Below, one piece after another: positions 12,933 to 25,158 of a DNA stretch of 64,000 nucleotides (position 1 is its first letter; each line of letters starts with the position of its first letter). The position numbers were made by a program, and so were the translations under genes. Source of the stretch: Cladosporium sp. IMV 00045 (taxonomy: Eukaryota; Ascomycota; Dothideomycetes; Cladosporiales; Cladosporiaceae); contig MSJI02000723.1 in the NCBI GenBank assembly GCA_001931905.2, positions 1 through 64,000 on the forward strand, given 5' to 3'. The notes below the pieces were generated by a model. That model did not search any database and was not told the DNA's origin. It saw only the letters and a list, made by a program, of their open reading frames with translations.

Positions 12933-14351
12933 CAAAGATCCTTCCAAGACCTGCCGGCAACTCCACACGAGATCCTACGAACGCGTGGGCCGTGGGTGCA
13001 CCCTCGCCCCTCTCTCTGTCAGCACTAAAGACCGTCTCTTGGCAAGTCATCACATCGCCCGAATCGCCCAGCGTTGGTTTGCTCGCCTCTCTGTTGTTGA
13101 TTTTGCTTTGTCATCGTCGCCGCGAACGCGATGGACGAGCTGTGATGCTTGGGCGACGTCGTGACATTGACCCAAAACAGGCTAGGTAATTTGCAAGAGC
13201 TCGAATCCTTCGAAAAGAAAGATGCGGGATGAGCAGTCCAATTCGCATGCACCTTTCAGGCCAAGCACCGGGAAAAAGACAAAAGGTCCTGCATACGCAT
13301 ACGCACACGCAGCAAGCAGGCCGGTGTGTCCGGTCGGTTGCTCTGTGGCGCCATGAGGAGGAAGCTTGCGTCGTTGCGCAAGGCTGACTTGCGTTGCTTT
13401 GCCTTTGCTTGGCGGCTCTTACTCTCTCTGCGCCCGAGCATGCGAGGTTGGCGACATTAGGTACTGTGAAACTGGCGAAAGGAACATTACCTTACCCACC
13501 CAGTTCCTCGTCGGGAACGCGGACAAAAGCCCTCCGCGCGAGGATGGGTATGGGCATCTAGATTAAAGCAAGCAAGCGAGCTCGTCTCGCTCACTCGTTC
13601 GCTAGCAAGACAGCGCCTCAGAGAGATTGGTTGTATCTTGCTTGCATATCCAACCTACTCACGCTGCCGTTAGCTTTTCCTTACGAATCAACCGGCATCG
13701 TGAATTTGCTGTCTATCTCCGTCTTGAACGAGATGACTGGTATTTTGAAGGAGGGTCTTGCCTCGGGCAACAATGCGTTGCAGCAGACCTACCTATCTGC
13801 CCGAGCTATCTGCCTGCAGTACATGTATGATATGCATGCAGCACTGATGAAGTAGTGCTCCGGGCTAGAACTCAGCCTTTAATTCCGGGGCCTAGATCAA
13901 TGCAAGCAATGGATGCAAAGCGAGCGAGCGGGAGATTGTTCGTTCGTTCAAAGGAACGGAAAAACATGAACGTCAACGTGTTTTCCTTCATTCCTTGAAC
14001 CTCGAGGATTGTAAGGTTTGAAAGGTGAAAATGCCATGCATAGATAAGGTACCTCGCAATGAAAAGAAACAGAGAAAAAGAACTCCACCCGGAAGCCCCC
14101 TTAGAAACGAAAAATCCCCTTTTCTCTCGGATACCTGGGTATAATTTCGAAAAACAACTTGTTTCTACGCCCATCCATCCACCCCCGAAAACAAACTTTT
14201 ATCCTCCCATACCATCGTCTGCCGTCCAATTCACCTTACGACAGCGACCCCTGTCAGCTTTTTGTGCAGCAAAATGCCAAAATGCAAAATGTGAAACAAA
14301 GCCAAACTCATCACTCCCCGAAAGCCAGGCAAAGTAGAGACGGCGCCATCT

Positions 14352-14370
14352 TGCTGCTGCTGCTGCTGCT
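14352..14370. repeat. CTG trinucleotide microsatellite
   Basis: Six consecutive CTG units in the 3' flank of the C2H2 gene. Confidence 0.75.
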
Positions 14371-14845
14371 CATCTATGCTGATGCGCCGTCTCTTCTGAA
14401 ACAAGAATTCCTCCCTGCGAGGGAGGAAGAAGAAGAAGAGAAAGAAGAGGAAGGTAACACGAAGCGAATATGAGAAAAAAGAGTAAAGAAAATTCATCCT
14501 CCCGAGCTTTCTTATTGTTTTCGTAGAAATCGTAGCGAGCGGAAAAAATGCCAAGCTGTTGAAAAACAAGAAAAGAAAAAGGCAGTAGAAACAAAAAAAA
14601 AAGTCGTGCTGGGAACAAAGAGGTAGCGTGTAATGGCGAGACGACACGCTCCCGATGCTGTAAGGTTGGTGAAGAGAAGATGAAGCAAATCTTTGCGCAC
14701 AGGAGAACGATGGGTTCTTCCTGGGAATGCTGATGCTGGGTTTCTGACAAAACACGATGGGTTCATGGCATCGAGGTTGTTCAAAAGAGACCGAAGGATG
14801 CTGGCTTGGAAAGACAGCAATGCCTGGAGGCAACCACACTCAGTG

Positions 14846-17103
14846 TTAGCAGTCTCGGGGATCGCGTTCGAGAAGATTTGAACATTGAACAGGCGAGCCG
14901 GAGAGCCCAGTAGTCGTGACCATGAGGGCAGGAGGTGCCTGAGGAGCGCTATTGCCGCCTGTGGCAACGGCGCGCTTCTCCGGTACAGGCTCGTCCTTCA
15001 TGCAAGCATTCTCAAGCATGTTGGTCCACTTGCCGCTGGTGCCCGCGTGGCTGTGTTTCAAGTGTTGGCGAAAGTGGTCTGCGCGGAAGAACTTCTTCGA
15101 CTTATTGCACTCGCCGAATTTGTGCACGTGGTTCAAATGCTCGGCGCGCACCTCCCAGCGTGGAGGGTTGGCGAACTCCTCGCCACAGTAGCCGCACACA
15201 TCCGCGCCGCTGCCGGCCATGGATTGGTGAAAGGCGGCTTCCGGGCCGGCGAGGGCTGCGCAGGACCAGGAATGCAGACGCAGGTGGAGGGAGTTCTGGT
15301 GGCGTTCGGCTTCGTTCTTGTTTTTGAACCGGTTCGGGCAGTAAGCGCAGCTATACTGTTTCTCAGACTCGTGCAACCTGTGGATTGATTAGCTGATGCG
15401 CACAAAGAGCTTTCATGCGGGAGGCCTTAAGCTTACCTGAGATCATCCTCGGTGTCGAATTTCTTGGGCTTTTTAGGGCAGCACTCGCATATGTACATGC
15501 CATGTAGCTGGGACAAGCTGTTCTGACGCGAGTGAGGGGCACTGTCTGGTCCTGAGCTTTGTGCCCCACCTTGGGTGCTGCTCGAAAGAGTCCTGGTCCG
15601 GCCGTGATGAGGATTTGGAAGAATTGGGCTCGGTTTGAGCGATTGACCACTGCCAGATGGTGTCCTAGCACGCAATTCCGGGTCGATCACAGGTGAGAGT
15701 ATGATGGGCGAAACACGACCAGAGGCGTAGCTGGTTGCGCTGCTTGGCACACTCGGAATGCTGAGAGACGATCCAAAGGAACCGTGTCGCGGTGCATATG
15801 AAGAGGCCGATGATAGCGAAGAATGGCTCGGTTGAAAGCGCGCAACAGGGGAGCCGCGCTCGGGCACTTGGTGAACAGATCGTCTGTTATAAGAATCGAT
15901 TTGACCAGATGCACTGCCGACTGAAGCGCGCTCGTCATAATACACATCCCTAGGTGGCGAAGATGCTCGTCGCTTGGTTCCAGCTTTGGCGCCATTTGAG
16001 TAATCATCGCCAGGCGGGCTTCTGTCGTGGATGTTCAAGTGGCTCATGCGGTTCTCCTCAAATTCATCGTTGGCGTACATCGTGTTGTCGTAGCTCCCGC
16101 GATGGGACGAGGAAAGGCTGCCGTTGCGCGTGTGCAGACGACTGGAATCGATGACGTTCTGTTCCCAGAATCCAGCGTAGCCTGGTGAAATAGCTCCCGA
16201 AGATGGCATACTTGTTGGATTTGGATATCGTGCGTTTGCGGGTGAATCAGAAATTGAGTTTTGACGTCGATCCTGGTTTGGGACGGTCAAAGGGCGCAGA
16301 TGGCTGTTGCGACGCTCGCTCTCGGCATGCGCAAGCTGCGCGGTTTCCTGCATTCCTGGGCCATATGAGACAGATTGTCGTTTAGAGTCCGGTGTGCTGG
16401 GTCCACCGATTCGACTCAATAGTTGTTTGTCGTATGCATTTGACGACCCTTCAAGTGTCGTCTGTTCAAGTCGACGCTCACTCTGTAATCTGGAATCGGG
16501 ATAAGTTAGTGACCGTTTGCGAATTCGTCGAAGCCGTTCGTTCCGTCTCGAGAACGATCATCAAGCAACTCAGGACAATCAAGTCCGATCGTTGATCGAT
16601 ACATCAACGTTTGCGACGAAACACGTTCCCCTCTCCAAACCGAAGTAGACATACCTGTAACTTGATCCCGTTCGCCCTTCCTCATCGCTTTGAGGTTGCT
16701 GGGCATCCGACATCTCGTGATCGCGTGTGGTTCCAGTGATTGTGGAAAGCGAACTTCCCCTCCTGCCATCATCCATGCTGCTATTTCTTGCCTGTTCGAG
16801 CTCTTTCGCAACCAGAGGGTTCCTCAGCTCTCCACCAAGCAAACTCGAGCCAGGCTTCACGGCTGCGACGCGGCCGAAATCCACCGATGAGGGATCGTTT
16901 CCCCATTGCCAACCGGGGTCCTTGCCAGTAGAAATCTCAGGGAGGGTGGTCGGAGGTGGCAATGGAGGTGGCACGGGATCCTGGACTCGCGGAATCGGCA
17001 TTGGCGAAACGGTTGTGTCGGGCTGAAAGCTGGCACAAGAGGGCGGACTGGCGTAACGTTGGTGCTGCGATACGCGAATGGAGGGCGTAGAAGAGGATGA
17101 CAT
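14846..17103 (-). CDS. C2H2 zinc-finger protein (fungal, probable transcription factor)
   Basis: Three exons on the minus strand: 17103-16655, 16489-15437 and 15377-14846, giving 677 aa. The introns are 165 and 59 bp with GTATGT and GTAAGC donors and CAG acceptors, and all phases agree. The first 480 residues are Ser/Pro-rich and disordered. The C-terminus holds a Cys/His-rich array split by the second intron: YICECC...KKFDTEDDL, then YSCAYCPNRF with H-x4-H, DVCGYCGEEF with H-x4-H, and FGECNKSKKFFRADHF with H-x4-H. The ending HSHAGTSGKWTNMLENAC is typical of a conserved Pezizomycotina C2H2 family. It is nuclear and DNA-binding by inference; targets are unknown. An upstream in-frame TTG at 17151 was rejected as the start in favour of the ATG at 17103. 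Confidence 0.88.
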
Positions 17104-18765
17104 GGCGAAGGCGAACGCGGGTGGCGGGTTCGTATACAAGGCCGGCCGCAAAGTGGAGCGCCAGTCGTGATCGCTTTAATCAAACCGCCGGAGGCGAGGT
17201 CGAGCTGAGCTCAGGACGAAGCAAGGCGATCGCCACAAGCACCTGGCTGTGGCGAGCGAAGCAGAGCGCAGGGCTTTCCACTCAGCGCTTATGTGCGCCG
17301 GGAGGTGGGAGCGCAGGGTGGAAAGAGTAAGCCGAAGGAAGACGGAATTTGGTCATGCGAGCACACAGAGTGATGAGAGGAAGAGAGAATGTGAGCGCGG
17401 CAAAGGCTTCAGCGGCGGGAGCACGCAGAATGGGCGCACAGTAAGGCTGGGAAAGGCTGAATAAGGCGTAGGGCCGAAGGGAGGGAGGGAGGTAGGCTGA
17501 AGGTAAAGAATACCTAAGCAGGTGAGGAGGGGGGAGGGAGCCGGGAGACGTGTGGTGGTATAGTTGGGTGAGGGGGAGTTGGTGGTAGGAGTGCAGGTGG
17601 TTCTTTTGGGAGAGAGCGACTGGGGCCTGGTGTCGTCTGTCAATCCGGTCTGTATGCTGGGCTGCGGGCAGTTGGGCAAGCTCGCAGGCGGCGGATTGAG
17701 GACGAGACTCGACGGGCGAGGAGGAGGAAACGGGAAACAGGACGGAAACAGAAACAGAGTGACACTTCGCAGCGTCTGGCATGCTCGTTGTATGCGGCGC
17801 ACATGCCTTTGAGCGGCGGGAGGCACCGAGGGCAAAGGCTGCTCTCACCTCTCACTCGACGGCGAGGGCGTGGATGATGGGCAGCGACAGTTCTGGTTGC
17901 GAAATGTGGAGAGAGGCAGCTTTGCACTGCCTCAATCTTAGCGTGTATAGCTTGTTAGTGCACAAAACCGACGGACAGAGGAGAGGAAGATCCATGCCCA
18001 CCTGCCCTAATTGCGGCGGCCCTCTCCCTCTCCCGTCAAGTCAGAGCGGCTAGTCTGGGAGTCTGAGCCAGAGGAAGAGTCGATCATGCCCCCGATGATG
18101 CTGATGATGGGAGTTTGTTCCATGTTCTTACGACACGCTGAGATGTGATGGTGGTGCTGGTCCGCTACCGTAGTACCGCCTCACTCATCATCGTATCCAA
18201 CATTCGCGGAGCATAAAACACCCGCGAGTTGTTTGTTCATTCACAAACATGCTGACATGACGGGATGCTCGGCTGGCGTCATTCGTCAAGTCACTACATA
18301 CTCCATCCTCCTGCCCATCTATAACAACATCCTCAGACCCATCCTTCAACACGGCCAATCCGCCATGTAGCCCACCTGCAGCCTGCTATACTGCTTGCAT
18401 CTTGCATCCGCCACGCAGGGGTCCAGCCAGGCACAGACGGCTAGAACCAAGTCTTCACACCCGTTAAGGTCGTCAAGCCCACGCGCCCAGCAGCCTTGGA
18501 AGGCGCGCGGTGCGGCCTGCAAGGCTGACCGCAGGCTGTGTAACCAGGCAGGCCGATAATTCCCTCGAACCCAGCGAGCCCTGCCACCCGTGAGAGAGCT
18601 GGTAGGCTTGGGAGCCTTGTGCGATGAGCCTTTGAGCTTTTCCACAGCGCGCAAGGTGGTTGGCCTTTTCGCCTGCGCTAGACTCGTCTTGTAGCACGCC
18701 CGGCTCTCGGCCAGTGCGCGCTACACACATCGCATACCAGAGCGTGCGATTGATTGCTTGATTGA
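17104..18765. other. Upstream region of the C2H2 gene
   Basis: About 1.7 kb without a supported gene, G-rich on the plus strand close to 17103-17600. It is probably promoter and long leader of the zinc-finger gene. It ends where homology to copy B begins. Confidence 0.45.
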
Positions 18766-19667
18766 CATGCAACGTGGGGTTTCAGGGTCCCGGCCAGCAG
18801 GCAATTTATGTCATTCATGTCACTGCCGCTGGTTCATTCGTCCAGCAACGCTGGCGCCCGCTTCGAATCGTGCGCTTCGCAACAGAAAAAAACCTCGCAC
18901 GCCTACGTCGAGACTCGGTCGTGCATTCGGACCGGGCTCGCTCGTCTCGCTGCTGAAGCGTGTGCCGTCGACAGCCAGCGTGGCCAGCCTTTCCCACGCG
19001 CGCTCTCGCTGCCACGGCACATGTCTCATTCACCGCGCCCCAACCTTATTTATTGTTCGCGGTTAATATGTAATCTCGCTCGTGTCGTCTCGCCCTCTTC
19101 CTCCTGATTGTTGAGGCAGTGCAAAGGATACCTCCACATAGGGCAGATACCCGTCCGGCAGTTCATCATTATTGAAGAAGGAGGGGGGCACGTTCCGCCG
19201 CAGATCATGTCTCTGGTGTAATCATGTAGCCGACGAGTCTGAAACCATGGCAGAGGCAGTGCAGCGAGCCGTATTTCAAGGAGTCAGGTACGAGGGCAAG
19301 TGACATTCTTCTCCTGGGCAACATCGACGTGCATCCGTTCTCGAGCCGTTCTTGTTCCTCAAGCCCTACAGCAAGTAGAGACGAGTACGTACATCGGTGG
19401 CTACACAGCTCGACGATCAACGAGGGAAGTAGGTCGCGTGCTGAGGGATCGCAAAATCAGATATGGTAGAGCGAATCTCGAAATGCCGGGCAGAACAGCA
19501 ACGTGCAATGCGCGAGCCAATCGGGAGCCTCCCGTATGCTCGCGTGCTGTGCTTGAGTTCACTTGAGTCTTTGTGAATTTGACGCCAGATTTGAGGCAAA
19601 ACGTCCGGCGACAGGCCAACAAACACACCCTATCATCTTGAAGACCACCTGCGACTGTGGTAAAAAT
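18766..19667. other. Left end of copy A, upstream of YVH1
   Basis: No gene is supported. Short open frames here are not conserved in frame in copy B. Probably upstream regulatory sequence of YVH1. Confidence 0.4.
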
Positions 19668-21108
19668 ATGGCACTCCTCGACAAAGTCTCAGGAGAATTG
19701 AACATATACATTGGCGGGTACGTTTTCTTCCGCCGAGCAAACTGCTTGCTTGCCAAAGAAAATCCAACGGTCATAACCATCGCCACCGGATGAATCTCGA
19801 ACTCTGATCGTCGTCCAGGCTGTTCACCCTCCGCCGCAAGGAATCTCTGCGCAAGTCGGGCATCACGCATGTGCTTTCCGTGCTCAAACTGCCGGTCGAG
19901 GAGGGTCTCTTCGAAGGCTTCACGCACAAGGCTGTCGAGGTAGATGATGTCGAAGATGAGAATCTTCTCGAGCATTTTCCCCAGTGCAATCGGTTCATTC
20001 AGAGTGGGATTGAGTCGGGTGGTGGGGTGTTGATTCATTGGTAAGTGTCATTTCAGATGGTTTGAAGTCTTTCTGTTGTTCTTCTGCTCTGCTTTTGCCG
20101 TAAATCGAGGCGGTTTTGGCATATCAATCGGAGTCTGGCTATCTCGTCGTTCCGAATGCACGAATAGATATTCCCCTATTTTGGTACTGGGTCGAAGTAG
20201 AAGGCCATATTCTGCTATCCGTTACGACTGGACAGAGCTCTGCATAGCCGTTCAGCGGGCGACGTTCGTGTTTCGATTCATGTCTTGAAACCACGCAATC
20301 TACAGCCTCCTTCGGAAAGCTGACATCAGAACCAGTGCCATGGGCAAGTCACGATCAGCAACTGTCACCTGCGCATTTCTCATGCAAAGATACGGCATCA
20401 CACCCGACCAGGCTCTTGCTCAAATCCGCGAAACAAGACCATTCTGCGAGCCAAACGATGGCTTCATGAAGCAGCTTGAGCTCTACCATCGCATGGCAGA
20501 GACTGACGACATCGAGAACTCGCCCGTCTACCAAAGATGGCTGTACCAACGCGAAATCGAGATGAGCAGAGCCTGCGGTCAAGCACCAGAAGCGGAGAAG
20601 ATTCGCTTCGAGGACGAGCACGAGTCACAAGGCGCATCTGATTTCGAGCTCAGATGCAAGAAATGCAGGTAAGACCGTGGCATTCTCGTTCCCATCACCC
20701 AGGGCCCCACCCATCCATTGTTACTAATCACATATGCTCAGACGGCCATTGGCAACCTCACAATACCTCACATCACACGAACCCCTCCGCAGCTCCTCCG
20801 GCGACAAATCCTCAACCACATCGCAAGCATGCGCGCACTATTTCCTTGACGCCCTGTCCTGGATGCGCCCCGAGCTAGAGCAAGGCAAGCTCGACGGCCG
20901 TCTGGAGTGCCCCAAATGCCAGGCCAACGTGGGCAAGTACGCGTGGCAGGGCATGCAGTGCAGCTGCGGAGACTGGGTGCTGCCCGCCATCAGTCTGGCC
21001 AAGAGCCGGATCGACTCGGTCAAATCGAGGCCGACGGGCTCGGGCGCCGGCGGTATGGGAATCCGCATGCCTCCTGGAGCGAGGCCGGGTGGTGGGCAGA
21101 ATTTGTGA
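19668..21108 (+). CDS. YVH1: Dual-specificity phosphatase Yvh1 (copy A)
   Basis: Four exons: 19668-19717, 19819-20040, 20336-20668 and 20742-21108, giving 323 aa. The splice sites are GTACGT, GTAAGT and GTAAGA donors with CAG acceptors, and phases agree. Yvh1 is a cysteine phosphatase that also releases Mrt4 during 60S ribosome maturation. The catalytic loop HCAMGKSRS puts Cys91 and Arg97 in the standard HCx5R arrangement, and it is split by intron 2 inside the Cys codon. The C-terminus carries the Yvh1 zinc-binding module: RCKKCRRPL, a central HYFLDALSWM, then ECPKCQANVG and CSCGDW. The short first exon (MALLDKVSGELNIYIGG) matches the family start. The intron-1 and intron-2 lengths (101 and 295 bp) explain why the gene looks broken in a simple frame scan. 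It lies upstream of the HET gene, tail to tail. Confidence 0.93.
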
Positions 21109-22431
21109 TTTGGGTACTCTCTCTTCTTTTGGCGATTTCGGCAAAAGTCCTTTCTCGATCATCCACCATCCTCAAGACGTGAGCGCGGGAAGGATGCTTA
21201 CCCGCGCCGGGTGTGCGATCGCACGTCAGCCTGGATGATCATCGATACCTGTAACACCTTCTCTGATCGATGTCGTGCATCGCCTGCCCTATTATTCTGC
21301 AACCCCTCCCGCTGCGGCCTTGAGAAGCTATGACACCGTAACTCCTCGGACACGATCATGCTTTACCACTTCGAGTCTTGGCTGCATCGCTGATGAAAGC
21401 GTGAGCAAGCCATCTTCTCACGATCGCTCAGCCGTATCGCGCAAGGAATGAGCTTGTTGAGCTTCGAATCGCAATGTACCAGCAGTGATGGATGGATTGA
21501 GCTGTCGCCGCCAAGTGGCCGGGCTTCACTTTGGGTACAGTCTCATACTCTTTTGGCCAGAAGAGTTGTACGTATCTTCACGACCCTGACATCAGTCAGG
21601 CGAGCCGTGCTTAGAGGGAGGGTTGCGCGGGTAGCACGCGGCAATGTGATTTAACGTAACATCCGAAATATGATCACATGACTCTTCAGAAGAATGCTTC
21701 CTTATGTCCGGTCGCATCTTAGTGTCATCTTGTCACGGCATGATTAATAGTTTGGGTGGCGTGGAGTATATTCTGAAGGTAGCTTTGCGAATGTTGACAC
21801 TTTTCGGATGCTTGATAAGAATGCGTATACTTCGAGAACAGGACCAGCTGAGGATCAGGTATAAGGTACATTCGAGAGAGCGTGAGGATGGCCATCCATG
21901 CCAAAGTTCGTGAGGATTGTATGGTGATCCAGATTGCCTCAACACTTAGGTGGTGGACATCCCTTAACCCGTCAGAATGGCGATCCATGTACATTTTGTT
22001 GTATACGCAGTCATCAAAATGGCCCGGGCCACAAGTTTTGACACATGTTTGGATATCTACAAGAGCAGCGAGAAATAGCAACCGTCTCGCCATACATGTG
22101 ACTTGGGAGATAGGCGCTGAGACTATGCATATCTTGTTACTGGCCAGTCCACTGGTGAACATAATGGATGATAACAACACATTCTAACACGCTCTCCGAA
22201 ACGAATCGGGTCGACTCGAGGTACATTATGATAGGTGTAGACTGCGTTTTGCAAGCTTCAAGGTCAGTCGCATGGTTCCCGTTCTATTCATCGAACTCGT
22301 TAGGATCGAAACAATCACAGACTTGACAGATTCTTTCTATAATTCTCGTAAACGTTATATATACACCTCTGAACCATACAAATCTTCTGCGCGTGATTGT
22401 CGATGTCAACGGAAACCGAACGAAATCGAAC
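21109..22431. other. Intergenic region between YVH1 and HET, copy A
   Basis: 1.3 kb between two convergent 3' ends. A minus-strand open stretch at about 21725-22180 has a signal-like start but is interrupted in copy B, so it is not called. Otherwise nothing is recognisable. Confidence 0.4.
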
Positions 22432-24654
22432 TCAAACCAGGCAGATATCATTCAGAAATCCAAACTCATCAGTCGGCTCGTCCAAAGCGCCTTGATAACG
22501 ATGGAGCCTGGAATCAACGATGAGATCGCCTGCGGAAGGAGAGCTGAAGTTTTCCGCGGGTTCGTAGGCTGTTTGGTGAACCGCTTCGCCGTTCATGATG
22601 CCTGAAGTCGAACAACTATTGTCAATACTATGTAATGGCAGCAGGAATAGTGACAGCTTACCATCTACGTAGCAGGCGCCAATCAATATGTGCGTGTCAC
22701 GTCGAAATCTTCCCACAGTGGCCTCACCTACCTTACGGATAGCGAAAGGCATACATCCGCCCGCGAGTATGGCGATGTCGTCGTCGATTTGAATGTCTGG
22801 TGGAGCCAGGCCAATGCGACCTATATACGTGATGACGAGTCTGTTGTCCCTGAATCTCGCAGTACGCATCATAACAGAAAAAGTGTGTTTTCGAAGATAG
22901 TCCAAATCTTGGTCATGTATCGCTCGCATCTGTCCTTCATAATCATCATGTGGAGGGCAGTCGCCGACATACAATGTTCTGCAAAACGCTTGCATGACAT
23001 CGGTCCATGTTGACATTTCGTCGTTGTTGTCGAACCATCGTTGGTGCATGTCTGATGTCAGGAATTCCCTCAACTTGGCCAGCGGATCATCGACATCTGT
23101 CTCTTGCTTGCCTAGACCGCAAACGAAATCTGCTGCCCTACGCCACAGGGGCGCAATTGCTGCCACATGATCCGCTACAAAACCACTCGTGAGGAGTAAC
23201 CCTGGCCGCGGATTGCTCAGCCTAAACTTTGCACTCAAGTCTGCTTGAACATACTGTTGGACTCGGCCAAGATCTGTAGGTGCTGGCATCTTACAATCTT
23301 GTTTCCCGATGCTGGAAAAGTCAATCGCCCACGACGGAAGGAATGGAGATTTTGAGGGCTGAAAGAAATGGCGATGCGACCACGATCGAGTATTCCGTAA
23401 TATCTCGACTGTCGTCGAAGTGAAGACGTCTTCCGTTGAACTGTCGTATAGAGGCTCTATCGAGAGGGCACGGAAACCTGTCGACCATCCTAAGCGAGCG
23501 TAGACGTAGTCTCGTGGGTCTGCTGCCCGGGGCATGTTTGAAATAAAAGATGCTTCGAGACTGAGGGTTATTGCGATCCCGACATCGCCGGAAATGCCTT
23601 GTCGCGTGATGTGATCCGTTTCCGAGCCTCTCACAATGTGATTGAGCGTGTGAGATTCGAGAGCAGGTCCCGGTATGTCGAAAAAGTGTAGGACATGCCT
23701 CAATTCAGGTAGATTCATCTCAAAACTCAATACGATTATTGCACCGCTTTTGGCGTGCAGAAAGCGGTGAAGCTGATTCAAGTTATGCACGACCCTGCGT
23801 GTCTGTCCACAGTGGAGCGCGATTGTACGGTTGGCGTTTATTTCCTGGACGACCCAGGCACGATACCAGTAAGTTGAACGAAACAGGGCCCCGACGGCTT
23901 GAGCCCACTCATTGACTTGCTTGTTGCGTAGATAGCTGTGTGTCTCGCTGGAAGTGTCGTATTCGAAATGGTCGCCTCCGGGAGAATCATTCGGTATATT
24001 ATTCCACATCAAGCTGAGGCTTTCCGGGTCCGGTTGAACGCCGTTCGCGAGATGAGCAAACACTTCGCACTCGTGTTCACTAACAGACTGATCCACCTGC
24101 TCGCACAGCTTGAGGTCGAAGATACAAGCAAGACCCTTTTCAGCCATGGGGCTTGGCTCGCCTAGCCAAACGCAAACAATATCGGCAAATGCGTAGATGT
24201 CACGCATGATCATCACTTGCTGAGAGCGCTCTCTCGCATCGAGTTGGTTGATGCAAATAGCATCGGCCCACAGCACAGCCATTTTCCCCACCGCAGTCGC
24301 TTCTGCTCTGTACTGTCGCAGTGCACCAGCAAGGTTTTTCGTGACGGGTACTTCGTAGCTTTGGTCATCATAGGGTGTCGTACTTTCGTTGCGCACAGTC
24401 ACTGTGTCCCTGTTGGCAGGCTCAGTAGAGTCCCAGAAGTAAGAGATCGCATTGTAACCGAATCGAGGCTGACCGGCTTCTTCGTGGGATATCGAGATTG
24501 TTCCCATCCAGCAACGGATTGGTGCCGAGGGCTCAGTAGAGGACAAAACCGAGATGACACGGATCTCCTTCTTGCTCGCGTCCAGAGGTTGGTACAGTCG
24601 TTCACGTCCAGGAAAGTCTGGCAAGAAGCTGAGCCGTGGCGTACTGGTTGACAT
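22432..24654 (-). CDS. HET-domain (heterokaryon incompatibility) protein, copy A
   Basis: Two exons, 24654-22662 and 22601-22432, giving 720 aa. The 60-bp intron 22602-22661 (GTAAGC...TTCAG) is a multiple of three and stop-free, so unspliced RNA would also be translatable. HET proteins trigger cell death when incompatible hyphae fuse. Visible HET blocks are AISYFWDSTE near residue 70, LWADAICINQLDARERSQQ near 130, DIVCVWLGE near 160 and YWYRAWVVQE further on; a later MPRAADPRDYVYARLG block is also typical. The first block normally ends in WG, and here it reads WD. No membrane segment is seen. The ATG at 24654 was chosen because the upstream open frame begins only with TTG and copy B has an ATG at the homologous point. 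Strongly diverged from copy B, unlike its neighbours. Confidence 0.87.
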   Translation of the reverse strand: MSTSTPRLSFLPDFPGRERLYQPLDASKKEIRVISVLSSTEPSAPIRCWMGTISISHEEAGQPRFGYNAISYFWDSTEPANRDTVTVRNESTTPYDDQSYEVPVTKNLAGALRQYRAEATAVGKMAVLWADAICINQLDARERSQQVMIMRDIYAFADIVCVWLGEPSPMAEKGLACIFDLKLCEQVDQSVSEHECEVFAHLANGVQPDPESLSLMWNNIPNDSPGGDHFEYDTSSETHSYLRNKQVNEWAQAVGALFRSTYWYRAWVVQEINANRTIALHCGQTRRVVHNLNQLHRFLHAKSGAIIVLSFEMNLPELRHVLHFFDIPGPALESHTLNHIVRGSETDHITRQGISGDVGIAITLSLEASFISNMPRAADPRDYVYARLGWSTGFRALSIEPLYDSSTEDVFTSTTVEILRNTRSWSHRHFFQPSKSPFLPSWAIDFSSIGKQDCKMPAPTDLGRVQQYVQADLSAKFRLSNPRPGLLLTSGFVADHVAAIAPLWRRAADFVCGLGKQETDVDDPLAKLREFLTSDMHQRWFDNNDEMSTWTDVMQAFCRTLYVGDCPPHDDYEGQMRAIHDQDLDYLRKHTFSVMMRTARFRDNRLVITYIGRIGLAPPDIQIDDDIAILAGGCMPFAIRKVGEATVGRFRRDTHILIGACYVDGKLSLFLLPLHSIDNSCSTSGIMNGEAVHQTAYEPAENFSSPSAGDLIVDSRLHRYQGALDEPTDEFGFLNDICLV

Positions 24655-25158
24655 GATGCTTGATATGTCGCTGTTAGACTCTGAAGGTTTGAACAAGGTT
24701 TGGGCAGCGCTAGAATATTATCTCAGTGAGTTTATACCTTCTAGAGGGCAGCTAGGCAGTCAGCATAGATGGCGCCAATAAGATGAGGCCTAAGGCTTTC
24801 CGGTGAGGCCGAGTAGGTGCCTGGGTACCTAGGTACATGCAGTCAGGTGAGTCGGGCCCCAAAGAAGGTAGCCAGCTCCTGCATGGATGCCCAAAGTATC
24901 ATGATTTTAGATATCATTGATCAAGATCTGGAAATCAGATACTCCGTGGTATCAAGTGAATGAAAACACTATGTTTGAGCTCTGCTTTTATTAGAGAAAT
25001 CCTTAGTAGTAATAATACTTTGCTGGGCCAGCTCTAGGGTGGTGCAGACGACATGCAGCTCATAGAGCCGCGTCTGACTATTAGTATCATATTCTTGACC
25101 ATACTCGCATCCATGTGAGGACCGGTCCTTCTTCAATCAATACGCGCAGGTTTTACTC

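Larger units (their letters stand above)
11505..14845. other. Convergent intergenic region between VFA1 and the C2H2 gene
   Basis: About 3.3 kb between two 3' ends. Only short frame-switching open stretches are seen, with no recognisable domain. It contains an AACAT-type tandem repeat (about 12907-12932) and a CTG repeat (14352-14370). The part nearest 14845 is A/T-run rich and is probably 3' untranslated sequence of the zinc-finger gene. Confidence 0.45.

Noticed and set aside
14231..14839. Minus-strand open frame of about 200 codons rich in Phe/Leu
   Set aside because: Lies directly after the C2H2 stop in low-complexity A/T and GAA-rich DNA; reads as 3' untranslated sequence.
21725..22180. 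Minus-strand open stretch of about 150 codons with a signal-like MARRLLFLAALV start and several Cys
   Set aside because: It opens with a GTG and the homologous frame in copy B is interrupted soon after the signal-like part. No family match is apparent.
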